64,000 nt of DNA. Source: Porticoccus hydrocarbonoclasticus MCTG13d. GTDB taxonomy: Bacteria; Pseudomonadota; Gammaproteobacteria; Pseudomonadales; Porticoccaceae. Under the pieces are notes generated by a model, which was not told where the DNA came from, did no database searches, and worked only from the letters and a program-made list of their open reading frames with translations. The position numbers and the translations under genes were made by a program. Where the stretch lies: contig NZ_JQMM01000001.1 of the NCBI RefSeq assembly GCF_000744735.1, positions 2,046,001-2,110,000 on the forward strand, in the 5' to 3' direction. Below are positions 13,460 to 22,276 of this stretch, piece after piece; the stretch's first letter is position 1, and each line of letters opens with the position of its first letter.

Positions 13460-16153
13460 ATGAAAGATGATTCAAGGATAACAAAGAAACCCACCATGAT
13501 GCGCCCGCTTTTTGATATTGACCCACTCAGGGAAGAGCTCGGCAAGGGCGCACTGATTCTTACGCCCAACAATCGACTGGCCAGCAAAATCCGTCAGGCC
13601 TGGGGCCTTTCGCAACATTCAGGCGCCCTGCACTGGTCGGCACCCGAAGTGTATGCCCTGGAACAATGGATCCATGAACAGTGGCTTTGCTGCTGTGACG
13701 CCGGTTTCATCGAGGCAGCGGCGGGTTCCGGACTGGGCACTGCCATGGAGTTGTTCCTCTGGGAGCAGGTCGTGGCTGAAGACCGCGAGCGACCCGCCAC
13801 AATATTGCCGGCAAACTTTGCCAGATTGGCGAGTAACAGTTATGCCAACATCCAAAACCACCTGGTACCGGATACCCGCCTACAACAGGAAGCACCTCTA
13901 CTGTGGCGGTGGATCAGTCATTTTCGGGAGAAGCTGAGTCAACATGGTCTCATTACGTCCGCCGACAAGGTAAGCATACTCCAGCGGGCCTATAGCTGCG
14001 GGATCCTGCCCGCCATTCCAACCATAACACTCTGCGGGTTTGATACCCTGCCCCCTTTGCACCGTAAACTGCTTGAAGGAATCAGCAATAATCTCGCCTT
14101 TGCCGAGCCAAAGCCGATTCTGCCACAGCCGCAACAGGTCGCGTTATACGATCAACAAGCCGAGCTGACTGCCGCTGCCGACTGGGCAGTGGCCCATTAT
14201 CTGGCCGCACCTGAAGCCCGCATTGGTATCCTTGTTCCGGAGCTGCCAAAACTGCGCAACAAAATTGTGCGGCTTCTGCAAACCCGCCTGCAACCGGATT
14301 ACAGTGAGCCGGGACAGGTAAGAGCCAGCGCGTCTTTCAACTTGTCGGCGGGCATACCGCTCGCTGAAACACCACTGATCGCTTCAGCCTTGCTACTGTT
14401 GACGCTCAATCGGGCCGAATTATCGCTGACGGATTTTTGCCATATGCTCCACACGCCTTTTTGGGGCGACTTGTCTCCCGAACTGAGAGCCAAAGTAGAA
14501 CTATTGCTGCGCAAACAGGGCAGAGTTTCTCTCCGAAGTAGCGAGTTCCGCCATCTGGTCAATGAGGTGGAGAAAATCACCGACTCCGGCATCAGCCAAC
14601 GATTGTCAAAAATGGAAGTCCTCCGTCGGTCATTGCCGTCGACTGCCGGGTTTTCTGGATGGCTGGCACTGTTTCAGCAACAGTTGACCACGCTGGGGTG
14701 GCCCGGCGAGCGCACACTGGACAGCGAGGAATATCAGCAGCGACAGCATTGGCTGGACATACTGGAACAATACCAATCACTGGATCAGCTGAATTGCAAG
14801 GTAAGCCTTAACGAAGCATTACAACAGCTCCAACAACTGGCTTATAGCACTGTTTTTCAGGCAGAAACGCCCGATAGCAGTATTCAGGTTCTGGGGTTTC
14901 TCGAAGGTGCGGGGCTGCATTTTGATCATCTCTGGGTCATGGGCCTGGACAACCGCCGCTGGCCACAGCCCACATCACTCAATCCGCTTTTACCGGTTGG
15001 TCTGCAGCGAGAATTCGGTATGCCAAGAACAGACCCCGGACGAGAACGCGAATTGGCAGAACGGCAACTGGCCAATCTGATGAAAGCGGCCCCCAAAGTC
15101 ATCCTGAGCTACAGCCAGTTTGACGGTGACCAACAGCTGCAAGCCACCAACCTGATTGCTGGCGTGGCGAAAATCGAACCGGACAAACTGCCCCGGAAAA
15201 CCGGTCAGGTTACGGATTTCGTCGCGCTGGAATCAGTTTCCTGTGAGTTTGCTCCACCACTCGATACAGCAAAAGAAGCTGTTAGAGGTGGCACCCGTAT
15301 CCTGAAAAATCAGGCCAGTTGCCCCTTCAATGCCTTTGCCATTCATCGATTGGGGGCGGAGCAACCCCGGGAACCCTCCATCGGTCTCAATGCAGGGGAT
15401 CGAGGTTCATTGATTCATGAATGCCTGAGGCAACTATGGCACTACCTGGAAAATCAGCAACAGTTGCTGGCACTGCCCGAACCGGAGCTGACGTCATTGA
15501 TTGAGTCGACCGTCAATACTGTCCTGAAACCCTGGCAGATGCGACGGGCGGACCTGTTCGGCAAGGCATTTACCCGCATTGAACAACAACGGTTGGGCGG
15601 CTTACTGAGACAATGGCTAACTGTTGAGAAACAGCGGCCACCCTTCAGCGTGGCCGCACTCGAAAAGCATGCAAACACGCAGTTTTTTGGCTTACCTTTA
15701 CATCTAGTCATCGACCGGATTGATCAGTTAGCTGATGGCCAGACGGTCATCATTGATTACAAAACCGGCAAGGCAACGACCAACCAGTGGCTGGGTGATC
15801 GCCCGGATGATCTCCAGCTACCGCTTTATTTATTGTGCAGCGAAACACCCGCATCGGCTATTTGCTTTGCCCGTATCAACCCATCGGAACCTCTGTTTAC
15901 CGGCTATTCCGAAACCGACGGTCTGCTGCCCGGGGTAGCGCCCCCCAGTGGCAAAAAAAACGAGCCGGAAAGCTGGCAGGCCCTGATGGATCATTGGCAA
16001 CAGACCGCGGCTACCCTAGTGGATGAGTTCAAGTCCGGCTATGCCGCTGTCTCTTTCCATGGCGATTATGCCAAGCGGTATCAGACCGAGCTGGAACCAC
16101 TGAACCGGGTCGCTGAAAGACGGCAGCTATTTGCAGGCGGGGACGAGACATGA
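13460..16153 (+). CDS. AddB-like PD-(D/E)XK nuclease/inactivated helicase (probable DNA repair protein)
   Basis: Partner subunit of an AddAB-like double-strand-break processing enzyme. The frame runs back to 13217, overlapping rmuC; GAGGG ten bases before the ATG at 13460 supports an 897-residue protein. Order: a degenerate nucleotide-binding start (LILTPNNRLASKIRQAW), an inactivated UvrD-like body (VLGFLEGAGLHFDHLWVMGL), then a C-terminal nuclease domain with GSLIHECLRQLW, a VIDRIDQL Asp, VIIDYKTGK and LQLPLYLL, so the catalytic residues look intact. The Cys of SCPFNAFA (about residue 617) remains, but where I remember relatives having a CxYCxLxPLCR cluster near the C-terminus this protein reads YQTELEPLNRV, suggesting loss of the Fe-S staple. 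It overlaps the next gene by ATGA. Confidence 0.85.
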   Translation: MKDDSRITKKPTMMRPLFDIDPLREELGKGALILTPNNRLASKIRQAWGLSQHSGALHWSAPEVYALEQWIHEQWLCCCDAGFIEAAAGSGLGTAMELFLWEQVVAEDRERPATILPANFARLASNSYANIQNHLVPDTRLQQEAPLLWRWISHFREKLSQHGLITSADKVSILQRAYSCGILPAIPTITLCGFDTLPPLHRKLLEGISNNLAFAEPKPILPQPQQVALYDQQAELTAAADWAVAHYLAAPEARIGILVPELPKLRNKIVRLLQTRLQPDYSEPGQVRASASFNLSAGIPLAETPLIASALLLLTLNRAELSLTDFCHMLHTPFWGDLSPELRAKVELLLRKQGRVSLRSSEFRHLVNEVEKITDSGISQRLSKMEVLRRSLPSTAGFSGWLALFQQQLTTLGWPGERTLDSEEYQQRQHWLDILEQYQSLDQLNCKVSLNEALQQLQQLAYSTVFQAETPDSSIQVLGFLEGAGLHFDHLWVMGLDNRRWPQPTSLNPLLPVGLQREFGMPRTDPGRERELAERQLANLMKAAPKVILSYSQFDGDQQLQATNLIAGVAKIEPDKLPRKTGQVTDFVALESVSCEFAPPLDTAKEAVRGGTRILKNQASCPFNAFAIHRLGAEQPREPSIGLNAGDRGSLIHECLRQLWHYLENQQQLLALPEPELTSLIESTVNTVLKPWQMRRADLFGKAFTRIEQQRLGGLLRQWLTVEKQRPPFSVAALEKHANTQFFGLPLHLVIDRIDQLADGQTVIIDYKTGKATTNQWLGDRPDDLQLPLYLLCSETPASAICFARINPSEPLFTGYSETDGLLPGVAPPSGKKNEPESWQALMDHWQQTAATLVDEFKSGYAAVSFHGDYAKRYQTELEPLNRVAERRQLFAGGDET

Positions 16154-19100
16154 CTGTAGCAGATACAGCACAGCGCCAGCGGGCACTGGACCCCAGACGG
16201 TCCTTTGCGGTTGCCGCACCGGCTGGTTCCGGCAAGACAGAACTGCTTGCACAGCGGGTATTAGGGTTACTGGCAACGGTGGATGCACCGGAAGAAATCC
16301 TCTGTATGACCTTTACCCGGAAAGCGGCAGGTGAAATGCGACACCGCATTATTCAGGCACTAACACTGGCAGATAGTCATTTTCTGCCGGAGAGCGACCA
16401 CCAGCAGTCCACCCTGGAACTTGCTAGCGCAGCCCTTGCCAGAGACCGGGAAAAAAACTGGCAGCTTCTCCAGTCCCCCAACCGTTTGCGGATCCAGACC
16501 ATTGATGGCTTTTGCCTCAACCTCGCCCAGCAACTGGGCCTGGAAAGTGGTATCGGCGACTATGCCGAGCCCCTGGAAGATGCGGAACCTCACTTTCGCC
16601 GGGTCATTGCCGAATGGTTGCTCCGCGAACTGGAACAGCAAACATCCCTAGGACAGGCAGTGGAAACCCTCCTCCGGCATCTGGATAACGACTTCGACAA
16701 GCTGGAGCAGTTGCTGATCGCATTACTAAAAAAGCGCGAGCAGTGGCTGTCTCATATGTTCAGTAGCAGGGATGCCCGGGATTACCTGGAATCATTCCTG
16801 AGCAATGTGATTGAAGAAACATTGGCCGCAACAGCCGAGCTCCTGACACCTTTCGCCAGCGAACTGGCCCTACTGGCTGATTTTGCCGGTAGTCAACTGC
16901 CGTCGGAGAAAAAAGATCTGCCGCTCAGGCTATGCAAGGGAATGATCGGATTACCCGGTCACTCTGTGGAAGAGCTACCCATATGGCTGGGCATTTGTGA
17001 GCTCTTGCTGACCAGGGATCTAAAATGGCGGAGCCGCGTGGACAAAAACACGGGCTTTCCAACCGAGGTCGACGGCGACAAGACCCTGGCCAAACAACGA
17101 AAGGCAAGCCATGCCGAGCTGATCGATCAACTGAAGATCATCAGCGGGCTGAAAGACCTGCTTGAAGATATTCGCGCGCTGCCCGCACCCCGCTATGAAG
17201 AAAATCAGTGGTTGGCACTCAATGCACTGACCTATTTACTCCCCACCCTGGCGGCGGCGCTGAGCCTGCATTTCCAGCAGCATCGGGTGTGTGATTTTAC
17301 CGAAATCACCCTGGCCGCCCTCCGCGCATTGGGCCCCGAAGATGAACCAACCGATCTGGCACTACGGCTGGACTATCAGATCAAACATATTCTCACCGAT
17401 GAATTTCAGGATACCTCATCGGTACAGTTTGATATTTTGCGCCGTCTTGTTGCAGGCTGGGAGCAGAATGATGGCCGCACGCTGTTCATCGTCGGCGATG
17501 CCATGCAATCGCTGTACAGTTTCCGCAACGCCAATGTGGGTTTGTTTCTGGAGGCTCGAACACTGCCCATCGGCCAACTGCAACTTGAAGCACTGAATTT
17601 ACAGGTCAACTTTCGTTCCCAGGAAAACCTCATCCACTGGGTGAACGACGCCTTCCCCCATATTTTTCCGGCACGCGACGAGATCGGTCGTGGCGCCGTC
17701 AGTTACAGCCCCGCCACTGCTTTTCATGGCGCTCTACCGGAGCAGTCGGTCACCCTGGATGCCTTCATCGATGCACCTGACAACAGTGCTGAAGCCTCGC
17801 GGGTAGTGGCACTGGTCAATGCCGCTAAAAAACGCAATCCTCAGGGTTCGATAGCCATACTGGTTCGCACCCGAACCCAGCTGCCCGACATTCTTGCAGC
17901 CCTCCGGGAGGCGGGGCATCACTGGCAGGCAACCGATATTGACCCCCTCGGCAACCGCATGCCCGTGGTCGATCTGATGTCCCTGACTCGCGCACTCCTG
18001 TCACCTGCTGACCGGATTGCCTGGCTGGCTGTGCTCAGGGCACCCTGGTGCGGGCTGGACATGGCTGATCTCCTGACGATCAGTACGGCGGAACCCGCTG
18101 GAGACGACTGCGAAACAACTCAGGAGCGTTTTCCACTAATGCTGAACCAACTGGCTCGCATAACAGCAATACCAGGTTTATCGCCAGACGGTCGACAAAT
18201 TCTCCAACGGGTTGGGGAAATACTGATTGAAGCCTGGCAACAACGCCAGCGACTCCCCCTGCGCTGCTGGATTGAGGGGACCTGGCGTGCCCTTGGGGGT
18301 ACCGTTGCACTGAACTCAATCACGGACCAGCAACACTGTGAGCAGTATTTGGATTTGCTAGAAAAACACGAGTCTGCAGGAACTCTCGAGCATTGGCCCA
18401 CCTTTGAAAAAGCAGTTAAATCACTCTACGCCAAAGCCGATGTCGGATCGGACAGCACCCTCCATGTGATGACCATTCATAAAGCCAAGGGACTGGAGTT
18501 TGATACCGTCATCCTGCCCGGCCTGAACCGTAAACCCCGGGGAGAAGACAAACAATTGCTATTGTGGCAGGAGCGCACCAGTAGCAACGGGGAGAATCAA
18601 CTGCTTATCAGCCCACTGTTCCGCGCAGACCAACAGAATGATCCGCTTTATCAGTTCCTGAACCGCGAGCGAAAACTGAAAATTAAACTCGAAACCGCAC
18701 GAATCCTTTATGTTGCGACCACACGCGCCATTGGTCATCTACACCTGCTCTGCACCATGTCTGGTGACAATCCGGCAGCAGGCAGCCTGCTGGATAGCCT
18801 TTGGCCAGCGCTGAACGCCGACTTTGAATCCAGAGCCACGTGGATTCAGTGGCATGATTACCCACCCGGAGAAAACACACCTGTGCGTGCCCATGATACG
18901 GCGCTCAGTTCTCTGCGCCGTCTACCGGCTGACTGGGGCACACCACCAACAACCGGAGCTATACAGACTCCACCAACTGCAGTAAAGGAGTCCTTGACAC
19001 AAAATGAGCTGGGCGGTGGCAAGACGGCTCCGGAAGCTCGCCATACCGGTACCGTATTACACCGTATTCTGCAGCAGATAGTTATTGAAGGTATTGATCA

Positions 19101-19548
19101 ATGGTCCGCAGCGACTATTCAGCAACGCATGCCTTTCTGGAAGATTCAGCTACGACAGCTCGGTCTATGCGATACTTCAGCACCCTTGGCAATATTGGCT
19201 AAGGCTGTAGAAAACTGCCTTAGTGATCCAACAGCCAGGTGGATTCTGGACAATCGGCATCAAGATAGCGCCACCGAACTAGCTATTGGCTACATTTCAC
19301 CAAACGGTGAGCCGAAAACCGCTGTCATCGACCGCAGTTTTGTCGACAGGGGTATCCGCTGGATAATCGATTACAAAACTGCCACCCCATCAGTCGGACA
19401 ATCTGACCAGCAGTTTCTCAAGCAACAAGTAGCACAATATCAGGAGCAACTTCAGCGCTACGCCCGATTGTTCGAGGAACCCGCGACCATACCCATCAAG
19501 AAAGCGTTATATTTTCCCTTACTGCAGACAATAGAGACCATTCCCTGA
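16150..19548 (+). CDS. UvrD-like helicase-nuclease, AddA/RecB-like
   Basis: ATP-driven superfamily 1A helicase with a C-terminal nuclease, expected to unwind and trim broken DNA ends for recombination. All helicase motifs are readable in the 1132 residues: Walker A APAGSGKT (about 23-30), TFTRKAAGEM, ILTDEFQDTS (motif II), GDAMQSLYSFRNA (III), LQVNFRSQ (IV), VMTIHKAKGLEFDTVILPG (V) and YVATTRAIG (VI). The C-terminal nuclease shows GTVLHRILQQ, an AVIDRSFVD Asp, WIIDYKTA and QVAQYQEQLQRYA. The ATG overlaps the stop of the AddB-like gene, so the two subunits are translationally coupled. I call it AddA-like rather than RecB because its partner is AddB-like and no recC or recD is nearby. Confidence 0.92.
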   Translation: MTVADTAQRQRALDPRRSFAVAAPAGSGKTELLAQRVLGLLATVDAPEEILCMTFTRKAAGEMRHRIIQALTLADSHFLPESDHQQSTLELASAALARDREKNWQLLQSPNRLRIQTIDGFCLNLAQQLGLESGIGDYAEPLEDAEPHFRRVIAEWLLRELEQQTSLGQAVETLLRHLDNDFDKLEQLLIALLKKREQWLSHMFSSRDARDYLESFLSNVIEETLAATAELLTPFASELALLADFAGSQLPSEKKDLPLRLCKGMIGLPGHSVEELPIWLGICELLLTRDLKWRSRVDKNTGFPTEVDGDKTLAKQRKASHAELIDQLKIISGLKDLLEDIRALPAPRYEENQWLALNALTYLLPTLAAALSLHFQQHRVCDFTEITLAALRALGPEDEPTDLALRLDYQIKHILTDEFQDTSSVQFDILRRLVAGWEQNDGRTLFIVGDAMQSLYSFRNANVGLFLEARTLPIGQLQLEALNLQVNFRSQENLIHWVNDAFPHIFPARDEIGRGAVSYSPATAFHGALPEQSVTLDAFIDAPDNSAEASRVVALVNAAKKRNPQGSIAILVRTRTQLPDILAALREAGHHWQATDIDPLGNRMPVVDLMSLTRALLSPADRIAWLAVLRAPWCGLDMADLLTISTAEPAGDDCETTQERFPLMLNQLARITAIPGLSPDGRQILQRVGEILIEAWQQRQRLPLRCWIEGTWRALGGTVALNSITDQQHCEQYLDLLEKHESAGTLEHWPTFEKAVKSLYAKADVGSDSTLHVMTIHKAKGLEFDTVILPGLNRKPRGEDKQLLLWQERTSSNGENQLLISPLFRADQQNDPLYQFLNRERKLKIKLETARILYVATTRAIGHLHLLCTMSGDNPAAGSLLDSLWPALNADFESRATWIQWHDYPPGENTPVRAHDTALSSLRRLPADWGTPPTTGAIQTPPTAVKESLTQNELGGGKTAPEARHTGTVLHRILQQIVIEGIDQWSAATIQQRMPFWKIQLRQLGLCDTSAPLAILAKAVENCLSDPTARWILDNRHQDSATELAIGYISPNGEPKTAVIDRSFVDRGIRWIIDYKTATPSVGQSDQQFLKQQVAQYQEQLQRYARLFEEPATIPIKKALYFPLLQTIETIP

Positions 19549-19677
19549 GTATTTTTCAGTGACTTGCCGCTCCCGGAGACACCATCTTCACCTCAACAAG
19601 GCCTGCAGAGTGCCAAAGCGCCCGGAGTTTCATGTAGAATAGCCCGCTGACTGAACCCTTATCGATTCGAGAAGCCA

Positions 19678-20751
19678 ATGACCAACGCTGTTGATAACAT
19701 TAATATTCTCTCTCAGGATGTGCTGGTCACACCAAGAGATTTAAAACAGGAATTGCCCCTGTCCGATGCCGCCCGAAAAACCATTACAGAGGGCCGCCAA
19801 GTCATTCAGAATATTCTGAACCACAACGACCACAGAATCCTTGTGGTAGTTGGACCCTGCTCTATTCATGACACCAAAGCTGCGTTGGATTATGCGGCAC
19901 GACTGAAAAAACTGGCCGATGCGGTCAGTGATTCGCTATTTATTGTCATGCGTGTGTATTTTGAAAAACCCCGAACCACTACTGGCTGGAAGGGACTTAT
20001 CAACGACCCCTACCTCAATGACTCCTTCAAGATATCCGAGGGGCTACATGTGGGGCGCAAGCTGTTACTGGATATTGCCGAGATGGGTTTGCCTACTGCC
20101 ACCGAGGCGCTCGACCCTATTTCTCCACAATACATTCAGGATCTGATCTCCTGGTCTGCCATCGGCGCAAGAACAACTGAATCCCAGACCCACCGGGAAA
20201 TGGCTTCCGGGCTGTCATGCGCCGTTGGTTTCAAAAACGGCACTGACGGTAGCCTGAGTGTCGCCATCAATGCACTAAAATCCGTTGCCAGCCCGCACCG
20301 CTTTCTCGGTATCAACGCCGAAGGCAGAGTGGCCATTGTTACCACCGCGGGTAATCCTTACGCTCATGTGGTATTGAGGGGAGGTGACGGGAAGCCCAAT
20401 TATGATTCCGTCAGCGTCAACCTTGCAGAACAGGAACTCAGGAAATCAGGTATTACCCCGAATATCATGGTAGATTGCAGTCACGCCAACTCGAACAAAA
20501 ATCATGACCTGCAGACTCTGGTCATAGAAAACGTAACCAATCAGATCCTGGAGGGAAATCAATCGATTATAGGTCTGATGATCGAAAGCAACCTGAAATC
20601 AGGCAACCAGAAAATACCTGCCGACCTGAATGATCTCGAATACGGGGTATCAATCACCGATGCCTGTATAGACTGGGACACTACGGAAGAAGCATTGCGC
20701 GGTATGCACAACAAGCTCAAAGCGATTTTACCACATCGACAAGCAAAATGA
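19678..20751 (+). CDS. aroG: 3-deoxy-7-phosphoheptulonate (DAHP) synthase, class I
   Basis: First step of the shikimate pathway: condenses phosphoenolpyruvate and erythrose 4-phosphate. The 357-residue protein is the AroF/AroG/AroH type. Visible are VVGPCSIHD with the metal-binding cysteine (near residue 61), MRVYFEKPRTTTGWKGLIND, GARTTESQTHREMASGLS and the DCSHANSNK metal and substrate region near residue 265. Which aromatic amino acid inhibits it cannot be read from the sequence, so the aroG symbol is for the family. No TyrR-type box is visible upstream. A strong terminator follows directly, and the convergent TetR gene shares it. Confidence 0.93.
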   Translation: MTNAVDNINILSQDVLVTPRDLKQELPLSDAARKTITEGRQVIQNILNHNDHRILVVVGPCSIHDTKAALDYAARLKKLADAVSDSLFIVMRVYFEKPRTTTGWKGLINDPYLNDSFKISEGLHVGRKLLLDIAEMGLPTATEALDPISPQYIQDLISWSAIGARTTESQTHREMASGLSCAVGFKNGTDGSLSVAINALKSVASPHRFLGINAEGRVAIVTTAGNPYAHVVLRGGDGKPNYDSVSVNLAEQELRKSGITPNIMVDCSHANSNKNHDLQTLVIENVTNQILEGNQSIIGLMIESNLKSGNQKIPADLNDLEYGVSITDACIDWDTTEEALRGMHNKLKAILPHRQAK

Positions 20752-20769
20752 TTCCCTATTTAACATTAA

Positions 20770-20793
20770 AAAACAGGCATAACTGCCTGTTTT
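20770..20793. terminator. Bidirectional intrinsic terminator
   Basis: AAAACAGGCA (20770-20779), loop TAAC, TGCCTGTTTT (20784-20793) with further T. The stem is perfect, and both flanks are A- or T-rich, so it serves DAHP synthase on the plus strand and the TetR gene on the minus strand. Confidence 0.9.
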
Positions 20794-20810
20794 TTAATTC
20801 TTTTAATTAT

Positions 20811-21401
20811 CTATTCAGTAAAAACCGTACTCAGTCCGGCATCAATGACACGCCTTAATACATCTGTATTGGCACCGGATTTACACAGTGTCCGCAAGCC
20901 AGCCACAAGTGCAATCAGGTAATCAGCCAATCCTTCAATATCCTGCCCGGCACCGATCATACCCAACCGCTTCGCTTCCAATAACCGGGTATAGAATAAT
21001 TGACGAATCCAGTTGATCGATTCCCGGGCTTTCCCGGCCAGCTCAGGCTTATTATTGCTTAGTTCGGAAATCGCGTTGAAAAACAGGCAGCCATTGGCTA
21101 ACTGGCTCTGTTCGGGTTCAAAAAAAGCCTTGTCAAAAAAAGAGGTGATTGCTTCACATGGATCTTCGATACTTACCAGTGTGCAGCTGAATAAATGGCA
21201 TTGAAGATAAGCCATATAGTGATCAAGCACTGTACTGAACAATGCGGCCTTACTACCGAAAGAGCTGTAGAGGCTACCTCTATTGAGGTTCATCACGCTA
21301 AGAAGTTTACTGATGGAACTGGCCTCATATCCATCAGACCAAAACAGAGACAGGGCATTATCAAGGACCTCTTCCCGATCAAACTCTGGCAGCCTGGGCA
21401 T
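20811..21401 (-). CDS. TetR/AcrR family transcriptional regulator
   Basis: A 196-residue one-component regulator. The N-terminal helix-turn-helix is clear: REEVLDNALSLFWSDGYEASSISKLLSVMNLNRGSLYSSFGSK (about residues 9-51), matching the TetR pattern ending in YxxFGSK. The C-terminal ligand domain includes FFDKAFFEPEQSQLANGCLFFNA, resembling the TetR_C group found in regulators such as ComR/NemR-like proteins that respond to reactive compounds. AGGAG precedes the ATG at 21401. No efflux or oxidoreductase gene lies beside it, so its target is unknown; it may act at a distance. It ends at the shared terminator with the DAHP synthase gene. Confidence 0.9.
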   Translation of the reverse strand: MPRLPEFDREEVLDNALSLFWSDGYEASSISKLLSVMNLNRGSLYSSFGSKAALFSTVLDHYMAYLQCHLFSCTLVSIEDPCEAITSFFDKAFFEPEQSQLANGCLFFNAISELSNNKPELAGKARESINWIRQLFYTRLLEAKRLGMIGAGQDIEGLADYLIALVAGLRTLCKSGANTDVLRRVIDAGLSTVFTE

Positions 21402-21497
21402 CCAATGCTCCTTACCGGCCCACTTACTGAAAGCCAGCTGGATTAGTATTTCAAGTTCACAGTATCAGTATATATAAAAAGCGCTTAAGGTGCGGCT

Positions 21498-22079
21498 CTA
21501 GATATAAGCTTGGCTCCGATCAGAGTGATCCGTGACATCCCTGATGCCCTTTAGCTCAGGAATTTTCTCCAGCATGGTTTTCTCCACACCTTCCTTGAGA
21601 GTCACATCGGCCATGCCGCAACCCTGGCATCCGCCACCGAACCGCAGTACAGCAACATTGTCTACAATTTCTTCAAGGCTGATGACCCCGCCGTGGGCTG
21701 CCAGTCCAGGATTGATTTCGTTGTAAAGCAGGTAGTTAATTCTGTCTTCAAGCGGGCTGTCGTCACTGACCCTGGGCATGCGTGAATTGGGTGCCCTGAT
21801 AGTCAATTGCCCTCCAAACTTCTCGTCGGCATAATCCACCTTCGCGTCTTCAAGAAACGGCAGACTGCGGTGGTCAAAATACGCCTTGAAGCTGGCCAGC
21901 TCCATCACCTCATCCTTCTCCTGCTCTTCACCTGGACGGCAATAGGCTATACAGGTTTCTGCCTTCGGCGTCCCTGGATCGGTGACAAACATACGAATAC
22001 CGATGCCTTCGCAATCCTGTTTGGCCAACAGCCCCGCCAGATACTGTTCAGCGGATTCGGTGATAGTAATACTGAGCAT
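21498..22079 (-). CDS. nfuA: Fe-S biogenesis protein NfuA
   Basis: Iron-sulfur carrier that takes 4Fe-4S clusters to apo-proteins, important under oxidative stress or iron limitation. The 193-residue protein starts [20 protein letters not shown] at 22079 (AGGT eight bases upstream); a longer frame to 22184 is not plausible. The N-terminal half is a degenerate A-type carrier domain. The C-terminal Nfu domain has [15 protein letters not shown] and the cluster-binding [10 protein letters not shown] with Cys151 and Cys154. A near-consensus IscR type 1 site lies directly upstream (22098-22122). It is divergent from metH. Confidence 0.95.
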   Translation of the reverse strand: MLSITITESAEQYLAGLLAKQDCEGIGIRMFVTDPGTPKAETCIAYCRPGEEQEKDEVMELASFKAYFDHRSLPFLEDAKVDYADEKFGGQLTIRAPNSRMPRVSDDSPLEDRINYLLYNEINPGLAAHGGVISLEEIVDNVAVLRFGGGCQGCGMADVTLKEGVEKTMLEKIPELKGIRDVTDHSDRSQAYI

Positions 22080-22097
22080 AAGAACGACCTGATAGAT

Positions 22098-22122
22098 ATA
22101 CCTGACTAATTTAGTCATGTAT
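22098..22122 (-). promoter_or_regulatory. IscR type 1-like operator upstream of nfuA
   Basis: The 25 bases match 24 of 25 positions of the E. coli IscR type 1 consensus as I remember it (ATASYYGACTRWWWYAGTCRRSTAT), with the perfect core dyad TGACTAATTTAGTCA at 22103-22117. It lies 19-43 bases before the nfuA start, where the promoter should be, so cluster-loaded IscR would be expected to repress nfuA. Confidence 0.7.
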
Positions 22123-22276
22123 TCTAGCAGCCTTGTTTGAACGCGACAATCAAACACCGGATTTTTTACCCAGCTACAGCCCACCGGGGGAACCTGGTGT
22201 CGGCAAGCTGAGAACCAATGGATAAATCTGCTAGAATGCAGCCCCTTGTTTACCCCCAGTTACAGAGAAACACACC

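Noticed and set aside
13460-19548. AddB/AddA-like pair as a novel anti-phage defence system
   Set aside because: Both proteins match housekeeping break-processing helicase-nucleases; there is no accessory defence gene, mobile element or unusual composition next to them.
22080-22276. Cobalamin or SAM riboswitch upstream of metH
   Set aside because: I find no B12-box or SAM-riboswitch core, and the best dyad in the spacer is the IscR-like site facing nfuA.
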